Below are positions 43,807 through 53,179 of a DNA stretch of 64,000 bases, one piece after another (positions within the stretch are counted from its first letter, which is position 1; each line of letters opens with the position of its first letter). Origin of the DNA: Clostridium sp. CAG:768 (GTDB lineage Bacteria; Cyanobacteriota; Vampirovibrionia; Gastranaerophilales; Gastranaerophilaceae); contig FR899622.1 in NCBI GenBank assembly GCA_000437435.1, positions 75,930 through 139,929 on the forward strand, read 5' to 3'. The translations under genes were made by a program, and so were the position numbers. The notes below the pieces were generated by a model. The model was given only the letters and a program-made list of their open reading frames with translations. It searched no databases and was not told the origin of the DNA.

Positions 43807-45152
43807 TATTTATTTTCCTCTATAAACTTATGGATTAAATCAGATGTTTTATCCAATTCTTTTTCTGACAAAGCAGGAAATACACCAACCCAGAATGTAT
43901 TATTCATAATAAAATCAGTATTCGGTAACAATTTATAATGCTCCTCTGTCAAATCTTTAGAATTTAGTAAACGTGAATTCCCTATCCTTAATTGGATATC
44001 ATTATCAACAATCATAGGTTGACGTAAAATATTACCTGCAAATAATTGTCTAGTACCGACACCATGACTTTCCAAATATTCAACCAATTTTTGTTTTGAA
44101 ATAGGAGGCTTTGTAGAAATTAAAAAACCAAACCAAGAAGGTTTTACCCCATCTCTTATTTCCGGTAATATTAAATATTCTTTTAAATCAGATAATTTAT
44201 TCATTAAATATTCTGCATTTTGAGTCCTTTTTTCAATAAATTGAGGCAGTTTTTTCAACTGAGAACAACCTAAAGCTGCCTGCCAATCAGTTATTTTTAA
44301 ATTAAACCCTATATGAGAATATGTATATTTATGATCATAACCAAATGGAAGATTTCCTAACTGCATTTTAAAACGTTTTTTGCAAGTATCATCTTTACCA
44401 GGTTTACACCAGCAATCACGTCCCCAATCTCTAAAAGACATTATTATTCTATATAATTGAGGATCATTAGTAACCACAGCACCACCTTCACCCATAGTCA
44501 TGTGATGAGCAGGATAAAAACTATAAGTACCAATATGACCGATTGTTCCTAATTTTTTGCCCTTAAATTCGCCACCTAAAGCATCACAGCTATCTTCTAT
44601 TAGCCACAAATTATATTTTTCACAAATTGCTGTAATTTTATCCAAATCATAACTATTACCTAGTGTATGAGCAAGAAATATTGCCTTAGTTTTATCAGAT
44701 ATAGCTTCCTCTATTTTATCAGCATCAATATTATAAGTCCCGATTTCACAATCAACAAAAACTGGAATAAGACCATGCTGAATAATTGGATTTATAGTTG
44801 TTGGGAAACCTGCTGCTACAGATATTACTTCATCTCCTTTTTTAAGACGTCTATCTCCAAGTTTATGAGAAGTTAATGCTGATAATGCTAATAAATTTGC
44901 ACTTGAGCCTGAATTTGTAGATAGAGCATATTTTACTCCTAAATATTTTGCAAATTCTTTTTCAAATTCATCATTAAATCTTCCGGCAGTAAGCCACATA
45001 TCAAGAGAGGCATCTACCATTGCTTCTAATTCTTCATAACCTAATAATTTGCCTGATGCAGGAATATAATTAAATTCTCTAGGCTTTGAATAAACTTTAT
45101 CATAATATTCCTTTAAAGCAACTTTTACACTATTGCGCAATACATCTTCCAT
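43806..45152 (-). CDS. rfbH: CDP-4-keto-6-deoxy-D-glucose 3-dehydrase (E1)
   Basis: PMP- and [2Fe-2S]-dependent C3 deoxygenation of CDP-4-keto-6-deoxyglucose. 448 residues. DegT-type fold, but the usual Schiff-base Lys is replaced by His in SFYPAHHMTMGEGGAV (His216/217), the E1 hallmark. Iron-sulfur ligands fit C-x57-C-x-C-x7-C exactly (Cys189, 247, 249, 257; CWCKPGKDDTC). GAGAGGGAT precedes the ATG, 61 bases after rfbG. The reductase partner E3 (AscD/RfbI type) is not in this window. Confidence 0.95.
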   Translation of the reverse strand: MEDVLRNSVKVALKEYYDKVYSKPREFNYIPASGKLLGYEELEAMVDASLDMWLTAGRFNDEFEKEFAKYLGVKYALSTNSGSSANLLALSALTSHKLGDRRLKKGDEVISVAAGFPTTINPIIQHGLIPVFVDCEIGTYNIDADKIEEAISDKTKAIFLAHTLGNSYDLDKITAICEKYNLWLIEDSCDALGGEFKGKKLGTIGHIGTYSFYPAHHMTMGEGGAVVTNDPQLYRIIMSFRDWGRDCWCKPGKDDTCKKRFKMQLGNLPFGYDHKYTYSHIGFNLKITDWQAALGCSQLKKLPQFIEKRTQNAEYLMNKLSDLKEYLILPEIRDGVKPSWFGFLISTKPPISKQKLVEYLESHGVGTRQLFAGNILRQPMIVDNDIQLRIGNSRLLNSKDLTEEHYKLLPNTDFIMNNTFWVGVFPALSEKELDKTSDLIHKFIEENK

Positions 45153-45213
45153 GTAAATATCCCTCTCATATACTCTTTTATTAATTATAACATCAACATG
45201 TAAAAATATTACT

Positions 45214-46284
45214 TTAAGACCAATTAATTAGACTAACATAATCAGCTATTTGAGATAATGTATAATTTAATAAATTTCTATCGTTAGAATAAAAATGCTT
45301 ATACCAGTCAACAGTCTTTTCAATAGCTTCTTCAGGAGTATATGTAGGCTTCCAATTAAGAACTTTTCTTGCTTTATCAATATTTAACATTAATAGCCCT
45401 GCCTCATGCAAATTATCCTTTTTATGAACAAATACTTCACCTTTTCCATAAAAATCTATAACTTTTTGCACAACATCAGAAACTTTTAAAACACTATCTT
45501 CATTTGGTCCAAAATTAAATCCTTCTGCATATTTTTTACCGCTTTCTAACAATTTCTCACCTAATAATAAATAACCTGATAATGGTTCCAAAACATGTTG
45601 CCACGGTCTTACTGCAATAGGATTTCTAATTTCAATTTTTTCATTATTATTAATAGCCCTTATACAATCGGGGATTAATCTATCCAAAGCCCAATCTCCA
45701 CCGCCAATCACGTTTCCTGCTCGGGCAGTTGCCATTGCATAAGAATTTTCATTTTGTAAAAATGAACGGCGATATGAAGAAGACATAATTTCTACACATC
45801 CTTTTGAAGATGAATACATGTCATATCCACCCATAGGCTCATCTTCTCGATATCCTCGATTAATTTCTTTATTTTCATAACATTTATCTGTAGTAACATT
45901 AACAAATGCCTTTACGGATTTACATTTTCTAGCTGCTTCTAAAACATTTAAAGTTCCAATAACATTTGTTTGATAAGTAAGCACTGGTTCAGAATAAGAT
46001 AACCGAACTAATGGTTGAGCTGCAAGATGAAAAACAATATCAGGTTTAAAATCAAGCATAGCTTTTTCTAAAGAAAAATTATCTAAAATATCTCCAATAA
46101 TGCTTTTTTCGATTTTCTTTTCTGGATTTAAGACTTCAAACATAGAAGGATTAGTATTAGGAGGAAGAGAATAACCACAAACCTTAGCTCCTAATAGAGT
46201 AAGCCATAAAGATAGCCAACATCCTTTAAACCCAGTATGCCCAGTCAAAAAAACTTTTTTATTTGAATAAATATTATTAAACAC
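45214..46284 (-). CDS. rfbG: CDP-glucose 4,6-dehydratase
   Basis: Makes CDP-4-keto-6-deoxyglucose. About 356 residues from GTG 46284, chosen because AAGGAG lies 7 bases before it; ATG 46290 is only one base from that site. The extended SDR start KKVFLTGHTGFKGCWLSLWL, the NAD loop HLAAQPLVRLSY and catalytic YSSSKGCVEI (YxxxK) are as in the family, as is GGGDWALDRLIPD. Overlaps rfbF by 8 bases. Confidence 0.95.
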   Translation of the reverse strand: MFNNIYSNKKVFLTGHTGFKGCWLSLWLTLLGAKVCGYSLPPNTNPSMFEVLNPEKKIEKSIIGDILDNFSLEKAMLDFKPDIVFHLAAQPLVRLSYSEPVLTYQTNVIGTLNVLEAARKCKSVKAFVNVTTDKCYENKEINRGYREDEPMGGYDMYSSSKGCVEIMSSSYRRSFLQNENSYAMATARAGNVIGGGDWALDRLIPDCIRAINNNEKIEIRNPIAVRPWQHVLEPLSGYLLLGEKLLESGKKYAEGFNFGPNEDSVLKVSDVVQKVIDFYGKGEVFVHKKDNLHEAGLLMLNIDKARKVLNWKPTYTPEEAIEKTVDWYKHFYSNDRNLLNYTLSQIADYVSLINWS

Positions 46285-47074
46285 CAACATTCTCCTTATT
46301 CCAGATAGCCCAAGGAGCTGAATCATTTAGCCACATTTCTGTTAAATCATTTTTATCTCTCAATGTATCCATCGGTCGCCAAAAACCATTATGTTTGTAT
46401 GCATTTAATTGATTATCTTTTGCAAGATTTTCTAAAGGAGCTCTTTCAAAAATTGTACTATCACCATCTTTTATATAATCAAATACTTTTGGTTCACATA
46501 CAAAAAATCCGCCATTTATCCAACTTTCTTCACCTTTAGGCTTTTCCATAAATGAAGTAATCATATTATCATCTTTTATTACTAATGCTCCAAAACGGCC
46601 TCTTAATTGAACAGCTGTCATTGTAACTAATTTTCCTGACTTTTTATGGCAATTTATTAACTCATTAATATTAACATCAGCAACACCATCCCCATATGTT
46701 AATAAAAAAGGCTCATTTCCTATATAATCTTGAGCTTTTTTTATACGTCCACCAGTCATAGTATCTTGACCAGTATAAAGCATAGTAACTTTCCAAGGCT
46801 CATGCCTGTTTTTATGAACTTCAACCGTATTATTAGCCATATCAACAGTAATATCAGAATATCTTGTATAATAATTTATAAAATAATCTTTTATTATATG
46901 AGATTTATAACCAGTTAAAATAACAAAATCATTAAAGCCATAATGCGAATATATCTTCATTATATGCCACAATATTGGTTTTCCGCCAATTTCGACCATT
47001 GGTTTTGGCTTCAATTCTGTTTCTTCTGATAACCTAGTACCTAAACCACCTGCTAAAATTACAACTTTCATCAT
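46277..47074 (-). CDS. rfbF: Glucose-1-phosphate cytidylyltransferase
   Basis: Forms CDP-glucose from CTP and glucose-1-phosphate, entry step of CDP-3,6-dideoxyhexose pathways. 265 residues, usual length. KVVILAGGLGTRLSEETELK (nucleotide loop), KPMVEIGGKPILWHIMKIY, LTYGDGVADVN (metal Asp) and INGGFFVCEPKVFDYI. The start overlaps the upstream glycosyltransferase gene by 4 bases. Confidence 0.96.
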   Translation of the reverse strand: MMKVVILAGGLGTRLSEETELKPKPMVEIGGKPILWHIMKIYSHYGFNDFVILTGYKSHIIKDYFINYYTRYSDITVDMANNTVEVHKNRHEPWKVTMLYTGQDTMTGGRIKKAQDYIGNEPFLLTYGDGVADVNINELINCHKKSGKLVTMTAVQLRGRFGALVIKDDNMITSFMEKPKGEESWINGGFFVCEPKVFDYIKDGDSTIFERAPLENLAKDNQLNAYKHNGFWRPMDTLRDKNDLTEMWLNDSAPWAIWNKENVGV

Positions 47075-48600
47075 ACACCTTTTATAATATTTAGTACATT
47101 TTTTACATTATCTTCTGTCAAAGATTCATATACTTTATCAATATTATCTTTGACAATATTTTTAGTCAACATTCCAATATTAAATGCTCTTAATTCCGCT
47201 CTGATATTATCCTCAAATCGATATTTAATTAATTTTGCTGGATTACCTGCGACAATAGAATACGGCTCGACATCTTTTGTAACAACACTACCTGCAGCAA
47301 TAATCGCACCTTGACCTATTCTTACTCCGGATAAAATAACTGTCCTTGCTCCAATCCAGACATCATCTTCAACTATAATAGATCCTTTTGATAAGGCTTC
47401 ATAGTTTTCACCCAACATCATTACTTTAAAAGGATAAGTCGACAAATTTTTATAATTATGTTCAGATTCCGGAATAAATAAAACATCTGGGGCAATAGAA
47501 ACATAATTTCCAATTATTAAAGAAACAGCCGATTTATTAGAAAATATTGCATTTACATCTCCATAAGAGCCTTTCCCAATTGCAATATTATCAAATAAAG
47601 AACCATTTATGATCAAACTTGTATGATTATCAAAATTTTGCCTTTTCCATACATATTCAGGTTTGCGATTTCTTCTTAATCTTTTTAGATTTTTATATTT
47701 AAAACATCCTAAAAAATCACGCAATACTTTAATAAATGAGAAGTAAAAATAAGGTTCAAACCAATAATACTTCATATTCTTAAAATAATTACCCTTAGAA
47801 AAATTGTATTCTTTTTTAAAATCAAAATAATAAGGAATAATATGTTCAAATAAAGTTTTAAATTTATTTTGATTAAAAACTTTTTTAGATATCAACCCCT
47901 TATTTTTATATAATTCTAAAATATAAAAATAATTATATCCAAAAACTTTTGCAATATTATATCCACCTTTTCCTTTAACATATATAGTAGAAAAATAGTT
48001 TTTATTCGAAAGGTACAAACTTGAACCATTTTCAAATAATCTTCCTAAAAGATCAACTTGAGCAAAATTCAAATTTGAATAACGATTAATATTATCAAGA
48101 CTATCTAAAAAAGATTTCCTATAACAATGGGAAGCTATCCAAGTAATAAAATAAGATACATTAGAGATCAAATCATCAAAGGATTTTATAAGCCCTTCTT
48201 TAGACATTGACGAATTAGCAAAAAAACAAGCATCCGCACCCAATTCATCAGCATTTTGAACATCATTAATTATATTAGACATAGAATCTTCTAAAACATA
48301 ACAAGTATCATTATGTAATTTGACAAACTTACCACTAGCCTGATTTATGACAAAAACGAAATTTTCATCTCCGCTAATTGGAACATCACGTTTTATATAA
48401 CGGATTTTATCAGGGTATTTTTTTACAAATTCCATACAAACTTCTTCTGTACCATCAGTTGAACAATTATCTGATATTACAATTTCAACTAAATCAGTAA
48501 AAAGAAAACCTTTTTGAGTAGTAATACTGTTCAATGTTCTCCATAAATAACAAGCTCTGTTATATGTTGGAATACATATTGATAATAATGGTTGTGACAT
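47071..48600 (-). CDS. Fusion of a family 2 glycosyltransferase and a hexapeptide-repeat acetyltransferase
   Basis: 509 residues. Residues 1-~260 are GT-A: LLSICIPTYNRACYLWRTL and ISDNCSTDGTEEV. About 260-320 is a basic, aromatic linker. About 325-480 is a left-handed beta-helix O-acetyltransferase of the CatB/LbH type: IIVEDDVWIGARTVILSGV, RIGQGAIIAAGSVVTKDV, YSIVAGNPAKLIKYRF. One chain could thus add a sugar and acetylate it. GAGGG precedes the ATG. First gene of the minus-strand sugar operon. Confidence 0.9.
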   Translation of the reverse strand: MSQPLLSICIPTYNRACYLWRTLNSITTQKGFLFTDLVEIVISDNCSTDGTEEVCMEFVKKYPDKIRYIKRDVPISGDENFVFVINQASGKFVKLHNDTCYVLEDSMSNIINDVQNADELGADACFFANSSMSKEGLIKSFDDLISNVSYFITWIASHCYRKSFLDSLDNINRYSNLNFAQVDLLGRLFENGSSLYLSNKNYFSTIYVKGKGGYNIAKVFGYNYFYILELYKNKGLISKKVFNQNKFKTLFEHIIPYYFDFKKEYNFSKGNYFKNMKYYWFEPYFYFSFIKVLRDFLGCFKYKNLKRLRRNRKPEYVWKRQNFDNHTSLIINGSLFDNIAIGKGSYGDVNAIFSNKSAVSLIIGNYVSIAPDVLFIPESEHNYKNLSTYPFKVMMLGENYEALSKGSIIVEDDVWIGARTVILSGVRIGQGAIIAAGSVVTKDVEPYSIVAGNPAKLIKYRFEDNIRAELRAFNIGMLTKNIVKDNIDKVYESLTEDNVKNVLNIIKGV

Positions 48601-48695
48601 TAATAACCCTCTTCATATCTTCAATATAATATTTATAACATAAATATAGTTTACAAAAAGTAGAATATTTATTAAAATAAACAAAGAAGGTTAAT

Positions 48696-49010
48696 ATGAG
48701 CTACATAATAATTTTAAGCAATACAAACAGCATGGATAGCGCAGAAACAATTGCTAACTTTTTAGTAAAAGAAAAATTGGCAGCCTGCGTAAATATTGTG
48801 CCAAAAATCAAATCAATATACACTTGGCAAAATAAAATAGAAAAAGAAGAAGAAGTTTTAATGCTTATAAAAACCAAACAATCTTTATTTAATCAAGTAA
48901 AAGAAAAAATTACCCTTCTTCATCCTTATGAAGTTCCGGAAATAATAAGCATAGATATAAAAGATGGAAATAAGAACTACATAGATTGGATTAAAAACAA
49001 TACTTTATAA
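48696..49010 (+). CDS. cutA: CutA divalent-cation tolerance protein
   Basis: 104 residues. The ferredoxin-like CutA fold: IILSNTNSMDSAETIANFLV, LAACVNIVPKIKSIYTWQ and HPYEVPEIISIDI are family blocks. Forms stable trimers; links to copper tolerance exist but the biochemical role is open. AAGAAGG precedes the ATG. Alone on its strand, divergent from the sugar operon. Confidence 0.94.
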   Translation: MSYIIILSNTNSMDSAETIANFLVKEKLAACVNIVPKIKSIYTWQNKIEKEEEVLMLIKTKQSLFNQVKEKITLLHPYEVPEIISIDIKDGNKNYIDWIKNNTL

Positions 49011-49024
49011 ATTTATAAAAATGA

Positions 49025-51358
49025 TTAATTTTTAAATAAAAAATCCTTTAGTTTTTCAAACCAAGAAGCTACTTGATCATTAAAAGAATTTAATTGTAGA
49101 TTATCTTTTTTCTGTCCAAACACACTATAATATATTGAATTTTCTTCTATTTCCTTAAACGTATCAGGAATACTTTTTATACATTCTTTACTTGGAAGAA
49201 ATAAATTTACCAGATTAGCTGAAACATAAGAATTATTATCCGGAGACATATAAGGGAAAGCTATACATGTTGCCTGTTTTCCAAAACCTTTATCTGATAT
49301 TTGGTAAAATTTAGAAGGAAGCATTCTTATAAAAAAATTTCCAAATATATTCATATTACTTGCATCATTTATTAAATTTTCTTTTAGATATATAATACTG
49401 TCACTATTTTCTCTCGAAGATGAATTTATATGTTCTCGAATATTTTTTACCCCTTTATTTGTTGCCATTATTGGTACAAATAAAATATGTTGATTTTTCG
49501 AAACACATTTTGCATCTTTATAGTAATTACCAATTTCTATAAAAGATTTGCCAGTACCAACAACATCATCTAATATTAAAAATATAGAATTTTCCGGTAA
49601 TTTATTTATCTCAGAAATATTTTTTAATTGTATCAAATGATTTTCAGGTAGATTAAATAAATTCCCATACATTTTATTTATAATATTGTAACTTTTAGGG
49701 CAATCTAAAACATTTTCAATAACATAAAGCTTATCTCTTGATAAGTTATTTGACACAATATATTCATTTATTTTACAATTAATTTTCTTGAGATCTTCTA
49801 TAATTGATTGTTTAGAAAATATATTAACGTTCTCTTCATAATATTTTGCAATTAATTTGCTGTACTTATTATATGTATACCTATCCGGAGAATATTTATC
49901 TGCTATTGTTTCAATTGTAGAATGAATTAAATCCTTAGTAGGCATAATTGGATTAATTTGTTCAATTATGTTATTTTTAGATACTGGGGCATCTAGTTTA
50001 ATTGTAATAACATTAAATCCTAATTTTTTTAAAGAATTTTCTATACTACCATTCAATACAGTACTAATACATTCCTCAAACGTTAAATTTTTATTTTTTA
50101 TACTTTTAGCTTCTTTTAAAATTTTTACAGTTTTTTCTAATAGTTCTTTATTATCATTAAATATATTAACACCATCAGTAAAACCCTCTAAATTAATAAA
50201 TACAACATCTTTAAACGATGGATTATTTTTACTATCTTTTAACCTTTTCATTAATTCGACATTTTTTAAATCATTTTTCGAAAATATAATTCCAAATTTT
50301 TTATCCAAAGAATCACTTAAGGTAAATAATTTTTTATACTTATGAAAATACTCAAAATATTTATAAAATTCCCCAAGATTTGCAAATTCCGTAACGCCAG
50401 ACTCTTTTAATTTTTGTCCAACTAATGGAATTGATTTATAACTCGAAAACTGCGTAAGTTTTTTTACGGCAAGGAGAATCTCCTCTTCATTTGCATCTGT
50501 ACAAATATCACTTATATTTTTTATAAGGAGATTTAAGTCATCCTTAGTAAAAAGCTGTAATTTATTACAAACTCTATTATAGATATTATCAACATAAGAA
50601 GATATATTCGTATCTAATTTCTTTTTAGAAATAGGAGTCACGTTATTATCAAGTCTTACTGTTATCCTTTTGAAATTTTGCCAATCAGATTTATTCTCTC
50701 TATGAGGCAACTGGACATCAACCAAAAAGAAATTATCTCCACGAGAATTACTATAAAATTCAATTTCTCTCAAATCTTTTCCATATAATTTTTTTAAGGA
50801 TTTTGCCTTTTCAATTGTTCTGTCCCAATTAACATTAGTATTTTCTAATATTCCTTTTGTGCTATTTGGAATAACATTACATTTAGCTAATTCAACAAAT
50901 GTATCTAATCTTTTATCATCGAGTTTTGCAATATTTAATATATATTCTGGACTATAATTCCAAATTCCGATATCCCTTTTTGATAATATAATTGGTTCAA
51001 TAAATTTTAACTTTTCATGAGAAATTGATGCAAAATCTGAAAGATTTTCAGCTGGAATTCTTATATAACCAGCAGCATCTTTTTTAGAAGCAATGTCTAA
51101 TAAATACTTAACTTCCGTTTTTCCTTTTTCTGTTAAACACCTTAAAACATCAAGATTATAATCCTCGAGTTTCAGAAAATCTCTTACAAGATTCAATTTA
51201 CCAGGGAAAAGTTTTAAAATATCTTTATCACTAATATTATAAAAACTTGAAAATTCATCAAAAAAAGGATCAAAGAAAAATTGATTTCGACCTTGAAAAT
51301 CAATTTTAGAAAGATTTTGGTAAACATTTTTATTAATAGGATTATTTTGTATTTTCAT
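49025..51358 (-). CDS. Large protein with a C-terminal phosphoribosyltransferase-like motif and an N-terminal Phe-x-Gly leader
   Basis: 777 residues, not recognised as a whole. The first 25 residues (MKIQNNPINKN... KIDFQGRNQF) form an Asn/Gln-rich leader ending in a Phe-x-Gly motif also seen at the starts of the HTH and HAD proteins nearby. Residues about 30-480 are helical and charged. About 590-650 hold FLILDDVVGTGKSFIE, close to the PRPP loop of type I phosphoribosyltransferases (hydrophobic-DD-x-x-x-TG), preceded by long helices. No signal peptide. Function unknown; nucleotide-like ligand binding is plausible. Confidence 0.6.
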   Translation of the reverse strand: MKIQNNPINKNVYQNLSKIDFQGRNQFFFDPFFDEFSSFYNISDKDILKLFPGKLNLVRDFLKLEDYNLDVLRCLTEKGKTEVKYLLDIASKKDAAGYIRIPAENLSDFASISHEKLKFIEPIILSKRDIGIWNYSPEYILNIAKLDDKRLDTFVELAKCNVIPNSTKGILENTNVNWDRTIEKAKSLKKLYGKDLREIEFYSNSRGDNFFLVDVQLPHRENKSDWQNFKRITVRLDNNVTPISKKKLDTNISSYVDNIYNRVCNKLQLFTKDDLNLLIKNISDICTDANEEEILLAVKKLTQFSSYKSIPLVGQKLKESGVTEFANLGEFYKYFEYFHKYKKLFTLSDSLDKKFGIIFSKNDLKNVELMKRLKDSKNNPSFKDVVFINLEGFTDGVNIFNDNKELLEKTVKILKEAKSIKNKNLTFEECISTVLNGSIENSLKKLGFNVITIKLDAPVSKNNIIEQINPIMPTKDLIHSTIETIADKYSPDRYTYNKYSKLIAKYYEENVNIFSKQSIIEDLKKINCKINEYIVSNNLSRDKLYVIENVLDCPKSYNIINKMYGNLFNLPENHLIQLKNISEINKLPENSIFLILDDVVGTGKSFIEIGNYYKDAKCVSKNQHILFVPIMATNKGVKNIREHINSSSRENSDSIIYLKENLINDASNMNIFGNFFIRMLPSKFYQISDKGFGKQATCIAFPYMSPDNNSYVSANLVNLFLPSKECIKSIPDTFKEIEENSIYYSVFGQKKDNLQLNSFNDQVASWFEKLKDFLFKN

Positions 51359-51415
51359 TACTTATAACTAAAATCACACTTAATTACAAAACATAAAAAT
51401 CAATTTTTTATAATT

Positions 51416-52027
51416 TTATGCTTTATTAATATCATTATTTAGAAAAAATTTTATATATTTTGAAATAGTTGACTTGGATAGATTAACTTCTTTTGCAATT
51501 TGAGCTAAACTTAATCCTTCTTGGAGTTTTTCCCTTATCATATTCCAATGTTCTTCTTTTTTTCGCTGTCTATTACCAGCATTTGCTCTTACTCTTGCAG
51601 CTTTTACGGTATTAATACTTATGCCCAGCTGCTCAGCAATTTCTTTATTTGGAAGCGTTGTATGAATAAGTTCATTCATTTTTCTCTTTTTGTATTCTCT
51701 CGGAGTTTCATTTAAATGAGATTTTATCCAAGTATGAATTGCAGATAAACCAATGCCTGTTTCTTTAGATGTTTGCAACCTGGACACATCATTATTTATA
51801 TACGCAGGCAAGATACTATCCAGTTGTTTTTGTTTTAATTTTCTTTTTCCTTCAATATTAAATTTTCTTATAATAGTGTGCAAATTTGATATACTCATGT
51901 CACACATTTGAGCAATCTCATCCATAGATTTATCTGTTTTTAACAGTTCTTGAATTTTTCCAATTTGAATTTTTTTACTACCAAAATTTGGCTTGTAGGA
52001 TTGATATGCATAAAATTGAGTTTTCAT
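51416..52027 (-). CDS. DNA-binding protein with four tandem helix-turn-helix motifs
   Basis: 203 residues. After an N-terminal leader (YQSYKPNFGSKKIQIGK), four HTH units follow: about 24-57 (SMDEIAQMCDMSISNLHTII), 65-99 (TSKETGIGLSAIHTWI), 113-142 (NKEIAEQLGISINTVKAARV) and 160-195 (SLAQIAKEVNLSKSTISKYI). They resemble the homeodomain-like HTH of resolvases and transposase starts, but no catalytic domain follows. It may bind a long repeated target. GGTGAAAG before the ATG. Isolated in an accessory stretch. Confidence 0.75.
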   Translation of the reverse strand: MKTQFYAYQSYKPNFGSKKIQIGKIQELLKTDKSMDEIAQMCDMSISNLHTIIRKFNIEGKRKLKQKQLDSILPAYINNDVSRLQTSKETGIGLSAIHTWIKSHLNETPREYKKRKMNELIHTTLPNKEIAEQLGISINTVKAARVRANAGNRQRKKEEHWNMIREKLQEGLSLAQIAKEVNLSKSTISKYIKFFLNNDINKA

Positions 52028-52198
52028 AATTCTTTCACCAAAACTTTATTACATATATAGTAAAGCAGGATAAATAAAATCTTGCTGTTTTTTATAAATA
52101 TGTAAAGATTTATTAAAGTCCTTTTTTATGAAACACACACATTATTTGACGAGTTCCTAACCCCTCCCATTTTAATTTTTAGACATAACCAAATTTAC

Positions 52199-52834
52199 TT
52201 ACCAATTTTTATATCTTGTTACTATAGCAATAAAAGAAGCATGTGCATTTTCTGTAGCTTGTTTTACTCTGTTATTAAACCTATTCCTTAAATATTTTAA
52301 AGGGTTTAGAGTTTTTTCATTTGTTGCTTTTCTATTAAAAAAGTTTTGTTTGTAGAAATGATTATCCACTACTTCTTCTATTTTTTCAGAATATTTAATA
52401 ACACCTAGTTTATTAAATACAACATTGATATTTTCACCTTTTGTTAAGTCATAGTATGCCGCCATATGAGCAGTTCTATGGCTTCCAGAATTGCAATGAA
52501 ATAAAGTTTTACCTCCATTTTGACCTGTTAACTTAACATCTTGAGCAATTCTTTCAAACTCACTTACTGTAGGATATTCTCCATTAAGATAACTAAATGG
52601 ATATCTAATATAATTAATTCCAAGCTCTTTACAAGCAAATTTTTCAATAAATTTAAACCCTCTTACACTTTTGTGCCTAAAATCATATATTTGTGTAACT
52701 CCTGCATTTTTGAGTTCTATTAAATCAGAAATTCCAGGATGGGGTCCTCTTAGTAAGTAATCATCTACTTTTTTATATTTATTGCTTAATTGATGTGGTT
52801 GATAAATTTTTCGATATAGATTTATTATTTTCAT
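52199..52834 (-). CDS. Protein tyrosine/dual-specificity phosphatase-like protein
   Basis: 211 residues. The P-loop HCNSGSHRT (Cys114, Arg120) fits HC-x5-R-(S/T). Upstream DYLLRGPHPGISDLIELKNAG and IYDFRHKS (general-acid region) resemble cyanobacterial and eukaryote-like DSP/PTP folds, and a helix ELGINYIRYPFSYLNGEYP precedes the loop. The C-terminal 60 residues are basic. AAAGGAA lies before the ATG. Could act on phosphotyrosine proteins or phosphoinositide-like substrates. Confidence 0.8.
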   Translation of the reverse strand: MKIINLYRKIYQPHQLSNKYKKVDDYLLRGPHPGISDLIELKNAGVTQIYDFRHKSVRGFKFIEKFACKELGINYIRYPFSYLNGEYPTVSEFERIAQDVKLTGQNGGKTLFHCNSGSHRTAHMAAYYDLTKGENINVVFNKLGVIKYSEKIEEVVDNHFYKQNFFNRKATNEKTLNPLKYLRNRFNNRVKQATENAHASFIAIVTRYKNW

Positions 52835-53179
52835 TTCCTTTTAAATAACCTATTATACAATGTAGCAAAGCATAGCTAGAAAAGTTAAAGGAAAACTAAC
52901 AAAGATATACTTTTGCCTGCTCACTATTTTACACTTGGATTGCTAATTTTATATACTTACTAAAAACAAACATAATTTTTTTTGTTAGTCCACCTAAACT
53001 TAAAATTTAAAAAATTTTTGAACAATATCATATTTAAAAGAACAAACAGTTCAGGAATATTCTACAAGCTGGTTCTGAATATTTGTACAGAAAAAAGCAA
53101 CGCTATTAGCTAAATATTTTGCATATAAAAAATTTTTATGATACGTTTTAGCTAGATACATTATTTTTAGAGCCATAGT
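52835..53179. other. 345-base non-coding stretch between divergent PTP-like and HAD genes
   Basis: Very AT-rich with no convincing reading frame. It contains a perfect GAATATTC palindrome, a TACAA/TTGTA imperfect inverted repeat around 53060-53090 and several poly-A/T runs. No consensus promoter pair stands out for either gene. A 12-base string CAGTTCAGGAAT (53047-53058) recurs at 54233-54244. Confidence 0.5.

Noticed and set aside
51416..52027. HTH protein as a transposase or resolvase fragment
   Set aside because: No catalytic domain, no terminal repeats, complete start and stop; a fragment origin cannot be excluded but is not supported.
52069..52100. Hairpin AGCAGGAT/ATCTTGCT as a terminator
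   Set aside because: The T-run is on the plus strand, where no gene precedes it; pairing is imperfect.
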